In this document: positions 1 through 9,262 of the stretch, one piece after another
How positions within the stretch are numbered: the stretch's first letter is position 1
How the letters are laid out: the number at the start of each line of letters is the position of its first letter
Source of the DNA: Takashimella koratensis
Lineage: Eukaryota > Basidiomycota > Tremellomycetes > Trichosporonales > Tetragoniomycetaceae
DNA length: 64,000 nucleotides
Direction: 5' to 3'
Assembly: GCA_003116875.1 (NCBI GenBank)
Contig: BCKT01000013.1
Location: 372,001 to 436,000, forward strand
Position numbers and translations under genes: made by a program
The notes under the pieces: model-generated
Databases searched by the model: none
The model's input: the letters and a program-made list of their open reading frames with translations, nothing else
What the model was told of the DNA's origin: nothing

Positions 1-599
1 CCTGAACGCTGACAGGTGGGGGAGTCAAAGGCTGATACGAGATGACGAGGCGTCGTCTCGGACCCCCCACCCGGCATCGTGCGCCGTCGGCCTCGACTTG
101 TGGAAGTGGGCAAAAGAGACGTAGCAGAGATCATCGCTGTTCCCATTCGTCCATTCCCCGAGAGAGGCGAACACGCGAGACCAGGTGGGGTGATGGGCAC
201 TGCTGCGCCGGATCAAATGAGGCTAGCGCCATTCGGGGGTTGTAACACTTCAGGACAACCTGGCGGATTAGTGGATGACATCGGTGGTACGGAATGGAAG
301 GTAGAGCGAGTTGAGCGGTGGTTTTAGGCGAGGAGAGAAGATGGATGCTTGGCATTTTACCGAGCGAGGGCGATACGTTGCCGGTGAGCGAGGAGGGGTC
401 AGTTCTCGGACACGGTAGCTACAAGTGTGCTCGATTGCTTCGGCAAAACGTCGGAAGCGCGTATCGTGTTCCTGAATAATCCATGAATCCTATCCATCAT
501 TCGGGTGAACGGTCGCTCCCTCGGTTCGGGTTCCGTTATCTCTTGTCCCCGTCTGCTCGACCGTCACTGTACAGTACACTACTGCACGTCTGAGCTGAT
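1..599. other. Left-edge intergenic DNA, no gene seen
   Basis: Short open frames occur on both strands but none has a convincing start, splice pattern or recognisable domain. The left-hand neighbour lies outside the window. Confidence 0.5.
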
Positions 600-737
600 C
601 CTGCTCATTGGCGTATATATATCCCAACCCTTGCCCCCATTTATAATGCCCGTCGCACACCAACTCCCTCCCCCACTCCCTCTCCCTTCTTTGGCTTCCG
701 CCTTCACCAGCTTTGACCGAAGTGGCACACCTCGACT
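600..737 (+). promoter_or_regulatory. Core promoter and leader of the carboxylesterase gene
   Basis: A TATA-type run (TATATATA) lies at about 614-622, roughly 120 nt before the start codon at 738. A pyrimidine-rich tract at about 661-705, rich in CTCCC, lies between them. This TATA plus CT-rich leader layout recurs before several genes in the window. Assigning it to transcription start is inference. Confidence 0.6.
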
Positions 738-3231
738 ATGCCGTCCTTCTCCCTCCGTACACTCTTGACACTCGCTACAGCCTCGCTGGCCGTCACCGCT
801 GCGCCTGCCCCCGCTGCACCCGCCCCCATTCAGGAGACCAGGGACTATGTCAACTACAACCCCCAGGTGACTACAAGCTACGGCGACGTGGATATCACGT
901 ACCAAGGTTTCCTCAACACGACTACCAACGTCGAAGAGTTTCTCGGTGAGTTAATCAGTGCCCCTTGCCGAAGGTATGGAAGGACGAGTATTGATGAGAC
1001 TACTAGCGATCCCGTACGCCAAGCCACCTCTTGGTCAGCTGAGGTTTAACCGTCCCCAGCCTTGGGTTCCGGGCACCGAGACTCTCCTCAACTCGACCAT
1101 CGCCGGCCCCGCGTGCCGTCAGCCGGGGATGAACGTGAGCCTTCACCCCCTCTACCCACCGAAACCTTTTGATGTCTCTCCTCTTCTTGCACTAATCGAC
1201 CGTTGCACCGCTTGTCTATGATCACAGAGCTAACCGGACCCAGTCGACGTCGTCCGAGGACTGCCTTCACCTCAATATCATCCGACACACCAATGTCCAG
1301 TACGGCGAGAAGCTTCCTGTCCTCGTCTGGGTGAGTACTGGCAATCTCTATCATGACACACCTACCAAGAACCATGAGCTTCGCTGACATATCTGTCCTA
1401 GATCTACGGTGGTGACTACATCTCAGGCTACATGTAAGTTTCACCTTTCTTGCCATTCTCTTTTCCTCACCTCCCACTGTTCCGTCTCCTTTTGTATGTC
1501 CCACATCTTACCCGGCTCAGCGACTCGCCTGAATACAACCCGACCCAAATCGTCCTCGACTCTATCTCAATCGACCACCCTACTATCGTGGTATCTATGA
1601 ACTACCGAGTCGGCTCTTACGGTTTCCTCCTCGGCGAGCAGGCTATCGCTGCCAACGCTACCAACAACGGGATTCTCGACCAACGCCTTGCGCTTGAGTG
1701 GATTCAGGAACACATCGAGTCGTTTGGTGGTGACCCGGAGAAGGTCACGATCTTTGGTGCGAGCGCTGGTGGGGTGAGTCTGGCTGTAGTTTTGAGACAC
1801 CCTAAACGAGAAGTGGGAAGAGAAATGGTGCAGTGCTGACGAAGACTCTCGATTCAGGGCTCCGTCGTTGGTCAGCTCGTCCTCGAGGGCATGGACAAGA
1901 AAGGTCTCTTTGCTGGTGCGATGCACATGTCCGGTGCCTTTATCTGGAACTGGCAGCGGTCGGGCGTAAGTTCCCTATCACTTTGGGATTCTACTCCAAA
2001 AGGCTTTAGTTCACTAACCACCCATACCCCTCCCTAGCTTCTCGAATTCCAAGAGGACCTCTACTCCTACACCGGCTGCGTTGGCGAGCTCGACCCTGTC
2101 GGCTGTATGCGTCTCGTCCCGGAAACCGACCTCTTCAACGCTATCTCCATGATCGGCTCCAACGAATGGGGAGACAATTTTGGTCCTATTTGGGGTGACG
2201 ACATTTTCCCGGAATCCCTAGTCAGCCTGATTAAGAAGGGGTACCTCGCGGATGTCCCAATCATCACGGGTGACGTCGCAGACGAGCTAGCAGGGTTCGT
2301 GCCTTACCTGACTAATACCTCGGTTGAGGCTGCGACATTCTTGGCAGACTGCCTCTTGTCCCTCACCGGTCAGGACGCGAGCGTGTTCTGGCCCCTCTAC
2401 GTCAAGTGAGTCTTTTCTCCACTGCCACAAACGACCAAAACCTACTTCCACTGCGTTCCAACCTCAATGGGCAGCTCGAAAGTGAATCAATTGGTCAAAT
2501 CCTGACGCTCTTACTCAGTCTCACTGTCGACCTCTCGCCACACACGGATGTCTCGACCCAGTTCACTTACGCTCCGTACTACCGCCAACTCGCTACTGTC
2601 ATTACCGACCTTTTGTTCATCACGAACCGCGAGATGCTTCTCGAAACTGCTCTCGCCCGTGGTTCCCCCGTCTGGGGCTACTCGTAAGCTTTGCTTTCCC
2701 CCTCCTCCCTTATCTTCTCAAATCAAAAGGGGCACTCGCTAACTCTTTCGACCAGGTACCAGCAGACCTGGCCTTCTGACCCACTCGACCCGGTTCCCGT
2801 GCAGTACGGTTCAACCCATTACGTGGGTGTCTCTATCCATTCTGTGACGTCGATTCTACCGTAAAACCTCGACTAATCTTTGATTTTAGTCTGACATTCC
2901 GATGTGGTTCGGTTCTGCGATCTCAAACGACACCTCCATTGCCCAGCTGGGGATCAACATGCGCAAGGCGATGATCTCATTTGCCAATACCCAAGACCCG
3001 GCAGCCATCAGTGGTGAGTCCTTCTTCACTTAGACTTCCCCACTTCCCGCGACGCCCTCATGCACAGGCATGCACAGGTCACTGACCATTGTAATGTTTA
3101 CTGTAGGCGTCAAATGGGACGCGTACTCGGTCGACCAGTCGATCATCGTCTGGAACGCAGCCAACACCACTATGGTCCCCAACGACGCGCACAAGGACCA
3201 GCTTGACGCGATCCTTAAGTGGGTCGTCTAA
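738..3231 (+). CDS. Secreted type-B carboxylesterase/lipase
   Basis: Predicted alpha/beta-hydrolase that cleaves carboxylic esters outside the cell. The start at 738 gives a signal peptide (a basic/Ser start, then a Leu/Ala-rich core ending in Ala-Pro repeats). The family N-terminal motif AIPYAKPPLGQLRF appears after an intron at 946-1006. Then follow SEDCLHLNI, the oxyanion-hole region WIYGGDY, NYRVGSYGFL, and the nucleophile elbow FGASAGG, where Ser is the nucleophile and Ala stands where many members have Glu. A DE pair in GDVADELAG is the likely acidic residue, and GSTHY-SDIPMWFG, spliced at about 2823-2888, supplies the His, as in Candida rugosa-type lipases. At least eight short introns interrupt it. 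Potential N-glycosylation sites fit secretion. The substrate (lipid, sterol ester or other) cannot be read from the sequence. Confidence 0.9.
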
Positions 3232-3579
3232 GCGCCCCCCTTCAAAAGACCGACTTCGCGCTCAAGCATAATTGATAGGGTTTGATTGAACTGAAAGAGG
3301 TGTTTGAACTATTCGTTCTCACGAAAAGGATAGATAAAGTAGAGTGAACAACAAGAAGAGATAGAAGGCGATCGGCGGTTAAGTGGACCGAGACGCTACG
3401 TATAATCCGTCAGATAACGATAGAATGCAGGGTGTTTGATCAATTACGATTGGGTGGAATTGGCGGGATTCGGGAGACGTCGGTACATCCTGGTCTATCT
3501 GGGCAAGTATCAAAGTAAAGGGAACTAGGAGCATTGTCTGTGTGAGCGATGAGGGGTAAACCGTAGTGACTGTGACTAT
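3232..3579. other. Convergent 3' region
   Basis: Between the stop of the esterase (+) and the stop of the glycosyltransferase (-). Relatively AT-rich with no ORF of note. It probably holds both 3' ends. Confidence 0.5.
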
Positions 3580-6344
3580 TTATAGCTTGTACGACATAGC
3601 CTCGCGGTCTAATGAGTTAAGCCGTCGAATCTCGAGCAAGAGGCGAAAGTTCTAAAACGTTTACGTACAGTCAATCTCCGCTCTATATTCTCACTAGACT
3701 AGAAACTGTGTTATCACTCACATAGGCCCTCATTGCGTCGTGGTTCCAATGATCAATAACAAACTGCTGGCCATGCTCTGCGATCTTCTTCGCGAGGTGC
3801 TAAATCCATCATCAGTCACCCACACAAACCAGATAAGAACTCTCAGTGTTTGAACGGATAGCATGACAGACGAAGGCTTTGTGTGAGGATGAGGACTCAC
3901 GTCGTGGCCTTTGGAATAGTTGACGGTCCCGTCCGAGTTGAGGGGACCCATGAAGAAGGCTGAAATGTCATACAGGTCCGAATAGTCGACTTTGGTGGGG
4001 ACGTAGTGATACCAAGGTACTATAGCCTTGTCAGTCTTAATGCTCGCGAGACTAACTTTCTGCACCAAAAGAATCCGTTCCGCTTTACGGGGAAATTGCG
4101 GGATTTCGACTTACCCATCCATTCCTGATTCCACTCTGGGAACGTTGTCATCTTGATAACCATCCCACCGGAAGCCAAAAGCCTCCGAAATCGAGACGAC
4201 CACCCGTTCCCATCAACATCGAGCATATATCTGTAATTTTCCGTATCCTCGGGATTCACTCTAGGGCTGTAATCAATCATGCTGTTGACGAGGGCACAAA
4301 GTTCTCTCCTATTGCTGAGCTCGCTATCGCACTAAACCCACGTCAGTTACGGTCGCCCATTTCTTCTTCACTTCCCTCTCTACTCTTTAATCGATCGAGA
4401 GCAGTACTCACAAAATGTGCGTGACCGATAGCGCTAACGTCTCCATATGCCTTGGCCAGTTCCTTGTCGCTATGCTTCTCCAACTCGTACCCTCTCTCTC
4501 CATGGGGCTGCAGGACAACCCTTTCTCTATTAAACCAATAGGCATCTGGATCGTTCTTGTATCCCTTGAACATGAAATGAAGTCGATGCCTATGAGACTC
4601 TTTCCAGTCCTGAATAATATCCCTTGGGTGTTCTTGCATCGCGTAACCACCGGTGGTGTGACCTCGCCAGAACATACGGCGGTCGGTACGAGATTCCCAT
4701 GGTAGAGAAGCAGCAACGGTGGTCGCGTTGATCTCGGAGATATTGTGCATCGCAGTCGATTGATAAGAGGCATCACCGGGGAACTTGGACCAAACGAGGA
4801 TTGGTTTGAGCTTGGACGGAGAGCGCTCGTAGTAGTCCATACTACGCGAGGAAAAGAGGAATCCACGGGTATTCGGTAAGCATTTACCGCGAGGAAAAGT
4901 CGGAGCGAAGAGTAGGGGGTTGGGAGGAGGCCAAGAAGGATAGAAGTAGACAGTGATACTCACGACATCGCTCCGTGGATACGCTTCAACTCTGGCCAAT
5001 CACAAAAATTCATGGTAGGGAAGTGATCCCAGATATATGATCGCGCTGTCCAAACCCCGATCGTTAGCCTTTATCTCAAAACCAGCGGTGACGTGTGATC
5101 CCCGATCCGTTTGGAACCGACTGGGAGTTGAGAGTCTATGTTGGTATCAAATGAAACTTACTCGACTTGTCAGCTTCCATTACAGCTTCAGCGTTGGGTC
5201 GAGCGTTGGCTGGCGAGTCCAAGTCGCATGCTTTCTGCAGAGATAGTGAGCAAGCCGCACCGGCGGATGAAAGAAGGAAGAGGTTCAGACTTACAAACCA
5301 TCCCCATGCCGGTGTCCGGTTGGGGCTCTGCAGGCGTTCCAACTCTGCCGATGTAAAGTCTGGTGTCAATGTCAACCTACTATCTATTTCAAGGTCTCGA
5401 CCCCGTCCGCTTTGCCAGTCTCCCAACTACTCACGCTCTCCCTGCTTGACGAGTTCCATAGCGCGGCGTCTCTGGTCCTGGCCTAGTATCTGGCTACCTG
5501 TATCGTGATCGCTTCCGGGTACAGTGACCTCGAACCCATCTGGCAACCACGTCTTTAACGGGTCAAGCAGTTCCCTGTACTCCCACGGATGGATGTTCTC
5601 GGGCTTTGTCCGGGGTCCAAACAGATAGGCCCCCGAGGTGTTCAGCTTGATCCCAAACTCGTAGGTGTCGAGATTGGTAAGGAGTGCGTTGGTCCGTGCG
5701 ATGGATTCGGAGGGTTCAAGGGCGTGATGGACGAGAAGATCACGCATCAGTTGGTCGTATTCGTCAATCATGGTGATCCCGTGTGCCTGGCAAAAGGCAA
5801 ACCACGCATCGAAGCCAAGAGGTGGGTCGAGGTTGTATCTACGGCGGTATTCGGCTACAGCTGCTTCCAGGGTCGTCGACTGACGACCAATCATAGTCTC
5901 CCACTTGTCCTCGGCGCGTTCCATGAGCTCGTAGAACGGATGTTCATCAGGATCGACAAACCCCCTCTTGCCCAGGGGTCCACTCGGTGTCGCGCTGCCC
6001 ATTCGGTTCTGCAACACTGCCACCCCATTGGACCTCATCTCCAGTCCCGACCGGCGGGCAACGGGAACGCCCAGGGAGGTGAAGTGCGGGATATGAGTGA
6101 GCTCCGAGGGAAACGCGACGCCATTGAGCGGGTCGGAGAAACGAAAGAGTAAACAGAGTGTGACGGAGATGGAGACGGCGATCATGTAGATCCATCGATG
6201 CCACCGACGTGGAAGCCGAAGTCGGTCTTGGGCGATAGCGACGGCGGTTAAGAGTGGGTGCGAGCCCCGGCGAAAGGTTCCCCCGTAGCTCGCTCTCGGT
6301 GGGTCGTAATTGTCGTCCAGCATGGTTGAGGAGCGGTCTAGCAT
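3580..6344 (-). CDS. GT90 (CAP10-type) glycosyltransferase, type II membrane protein
   Basis: Predicted Golgi glycosyltransferase of the CAP10/GT90 family, whose cryptococcal members are needed for capsule and cell-wall xylosylated or mannosylated glycans. The N-terminus (start 6342-6344) is cytosolic and basic. One membrane segment lies at about residues 50-66 (IYMIAVSISVTLCLLF), followed by a lumenal stem. The catalytic region reads in spliced order KLKPILVWSKFPGD, RRMFWRGHTTGGY, YRYMLDVDGNGWSSRFRRLL, MVIKMTTFPEW, YHYVPTKVDYSDLYDISAFF, all GT90 hallmarks. The C-terminus is split over small exons. An exon ending in MRAY splices (donor about 3722, acceptor TTTTAG) to a last exon beginning NFRLLLEIRRL, which matches the family's usual FRLLLEY-type end and puts the stop at 3580. 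A TATAAAG on the minus strand lies at 6515-6521. The acceptor sugar is not predictable. Confidence 0.88.
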
Positions 6345-7152
6345 CTAGTTTGGAGGCAGAGGGGGATGTCGAGGAGAGGGGGGTAGGGTGTAGGTTGCTG
6401 TGTTGGAGCTAGAAGAGGTCCGGTGCCGTCGCTCAGTAGTCGCTTCGATACCCGCGTCGAAGAAATGGTGAAAGAACCCGGAATGAGGGAGAACAGACCC
6501 CACTTGGAAAGGACCTTTATACAGTACACCAAGAAGTGACAACCTGCTCCGCTCCGAGAATAGACCAAAAAGGCAATCAACAAAACTCATTCTTCATATC
6601 AACATCAACATCAACAACAACCCTCTTGCTCTCGTTATCATGAATCTCAACAACACGTCTAGCGTGGTTCTTCTTGGAGAAGTGAAAATTAAACTTGTTG
6701 GTAGTTTTGAAATTTCTTGGTTTGAAATTGAGTCTGAATTCATCCATCGAGTTTCGAGGTGGAGCTAGTAGTGTTAAATGCCACATCTGTTTACTGCCAC
6801 CACCGATCTCAACCCACGCTTGGTGTATCTGTTCCAGTAAACTCAACCTATTCACTCTGCTTAGCCTTCATGACGACCCAACCTTGCCCTGCACTACTCA
6901 CAATGGGGAGACAACAATGCACATTGTACACAGGTCATGATCTCCTTACCAAAATTTCGGCACACTAGGTTGACATTTCAACCTAGCTTACACGCTCTGC
7001 ACGCTCTGCACACCTAGCTCGCTCCACGTACATCCGGTGATGATGGTATCTCCATGCATGTAAGTCTCTAGGCTTGACAGGCCCTGGTATTGCGATCGAC
7101 GAATCGCGGCAGCGAGCATCGATCTGCGATCCCAACCCCTTGCTCGCCTGCC
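6345..7152. other. Intergenic: GT90 promoter and 3' side of the CCDC174-like gene
   Basis: Contains the GT90 leader and TATA (6515-6521, minus strand), a CAACATCAACAT-type short repeat at about 6598-6622, and an AT-rich patch at about 6600-6760. Duplicated CACGCTCTG units lie at about 6990-7010. No supported gene. Confidence 0.5.
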
Positions 7153-8891
7153 TCACCCAGCGGGTTCAGGCTTGACCCCCTCCGCACCCATCTCATCTTC
7201 CAACCCCGCCAAAAACTTCTCAGCCTCCTTCTCCCTCCTCTCCCTTCTCGCACTCTCGACCTTCTCTTCTCCACCCATCAGTTTCCTCCTCTTGGCCTCA
7301 ACCAGTTCCCTCCGTTCCTCCATCTTCCGTCTCCGAACCTCTTGCGCCGCCGTCAGCCCACCGCGCGCGGCTGCAGAGGCTCGCGCCGTCTCGGTCTCTC
7401 GACGGACAGAGCCGAGTGATGACATTTGTTCTGCTCGGGTCGCTTCGTCCAAGCTGAATTGGTATGCTCCTGCACCTCGATTTCGGACTGCAAAGCACAC
7501 AAGGCGGGCGTGGAGGGGAAGGAGCAAAGTGAGATCACCCGTAAGCGTTATGCGCCGCAATACCCGTTGAAAGGAAAGGGAAACCAGAGCCGGACTCACT
7601 CTCCTTGGACGAATCGTAATGATGAGCACGGGCCTCGGCCTCAGCTTCGAGGTACTTTTTCCGCACCGCGTCGGGGTCGGGTTGGTACACTGGGAAGAAT
7701 GCTTGATCTCCATCTACGATACGGCAGGAAATCAGCGTCAGATCCACATCTCCTCTCGTTCTGCACTGTTATTGCGGTCCTCCTCACACTCACGGATGAC
7801 GTTGGATTGCCTGAAAACCCAATCGTACGAGTCAGCATGATATTGGACACCTGAACCTGACTCAAGTAACGATGGTCGATCAAGTACTCACAAAACTTCT
7901 GCGTACGCCGAGTCCGAACCTCCCCTCTGCAAACCTTCACCTCCAGCCGGTCCTCGATCGCTCCCACCTCCACTCCCACGTCCATTCCCACCACCTCTCC
8001 TTGCTTCCTCCTTCGCTCGCGCGCGCTCTGCCTCCCGAGCCTCCTTCCTCGTCCCCTTACGTGTCCGTCCCATCTCGTCGACGTATTCGACTTGCGCAAG
8101 GTCGTCGTATGGATCGTCTTCGTCTTCTTGGTCATCCTACATCCCATAAGGCACGCGTTAGCGTGGAGGCCATTACCTAAGCAGGAGAGAGGGAGGGTAC
8201 CCTACAACGGGGGCACAGCGGCACTGCACTTACATAGTCTTCTAGATGGCGCGGGGGTCGAGCCGACTCGTCCTCGTCTGAGGAATGATCCGACCACTCT
8301 TCTGCTTTCCTTTCAAACTGTGCCCCAGTCATCAGCAGGTCTCCCCAACATCTCGCAAACCCCTTGTCCACCTACATCGATCGCAGCCTCCGCCATCTCC
8401 CGGTCTGACATTCCTGAAAAGTCCCCTCGAGCTAGCGCATCGTACCGCTTTGCTTTCGCCTTCAAGATCTCCCGACGCTGCTCGTCACTGGGTCCCGAAC
8501 CGTCGTCGATAAAGTGACGCTGCTTGGCATCGTTGCGCGCTTGCTGGGCAAGACGCTTGACGAGGCCTGGGGACTGGCGGGCGAACAGGTCTCGAGACTG
8601 GAAGGGTGGAGGTAAAAGCAGAGACGACAAGAGTTGTCTGTCAGCAAAGGGATTGTTAGAAAAGGGTTTGGTCCGGGGCGATGGCAGCAGTTGAGCAAGC
8701 AGGGGTCGTCGTGTGCAGGTCAACAGATTCAAACCTACCTTGGTCTCGTCAACCGGTCGGCGTGGGCCTCCCTTGACTGATCGCTGTCCGCCTTCTCGCG
8801 CAAACTTGTCCTTGTGCTCTGCGGTGATGGCCCTGAGCTCGAGGAGGCTGCTGTGAGATAGCGTGGATGGGCCCGGTCCCGCCTTGGACAT
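7153..8891 (-). CDS. CCDC174-like coiled-coil nuclear protein (DUF4078 type)
   Basis: Hydrophilic, highly charged protein read from MSKAGPGPS at 8891 through about seven exons. In order it shows a Lys/Arg-rich N-terminal segment, RHFIDDGSGPSDEQRREILK, a negatively charged stretch (DDQEDEDDPYDDLAQVEY), then VDEMGRTRKGTRKEAREAE, and near the C-terminus GAYQFSLDEATRAEQMSSL followed by a long Arg/Glu/Lys helix (RRRKMEERRELVEAKRRKL). The pairing of a DE(F/M)GRTR motif with a later FS-x-DE-x-x-R-x-x-QM motif is characteristic of the CCDC174 family, which in animals is linked to the exon junction complex and splicing. Family assignment rests on these motifs. No fungal function is claimed. It is divergent from the RNA-binding protein gene, sharing a 371-bp intergenic region. 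Confidence 0.72.
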
Positions 8892-9083
8892 GGTGAGGGG
8901 GCGGTTGGGTGGGGTGGACGAGTGCAAGTGGAGGGAGAGGTGAAAGAGATTCAACGGGCGGGGATGAAGGGAGGGCCAGGGTTGCCACCCAAAGTGCCAC
9001 AGTCACGTGACCCTTATGATGGAAGGCGGGGTTAAGGGATTAGGTCATGGCGTGTGTGTGAGGATTGCGTAGTGACGCTAGTG

Positions 9084-9116
<33 letters not shown>

Positions 9117-9262
9117 TGTGTGTGTGGGCGGAAAAAAAAAAAGAGTATGGGGCGGGGGAAATGGAAAACCTTCTTGCACCTTCCACCTCACCGCCTTTGT
9201 ATTTCTTTGCTCTCTCTTCCTCTCTTCCTCATCATCCATCCATCCCAACCAATCTATACAAC
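8892..9262. promoter_or_regulatory. Bidirectional promoter: E-box, GGGATTAG and TG array
   Basis: Shared 5' region of the CCDC174-like gene (-) and the glycine-rich RNA-binding gene (+). It holds a perfect palindrome GTCACGTGAC (9002-9011), a CACGTG core of the kind bound by bHLH factors such as Cbf1. A GGGATTAGG follows at 9036-9044, then a TG dinucleotide array (about 9084-9127, one GG interruption), a short A-run and a CT-rich leader. Regulatory roles are inferred. Confidence 0.55.
9084..9127. repeat. (TG)n microsatellite
   Basis: Alternating TG run with one interruption, about 140 nt before the start codon at 9263. Alternating purine-pyrimidine DNA of this kind can adopt Z-form. Confidence 0.95.

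Noticed and set aside
6577..6855. 92-codon minus-strand frame upstream of the GT90 gene
   Set aside because: Its first codon is GTG, not ATG, it lies in an AT-rich patch, and it has no recognisable domain.
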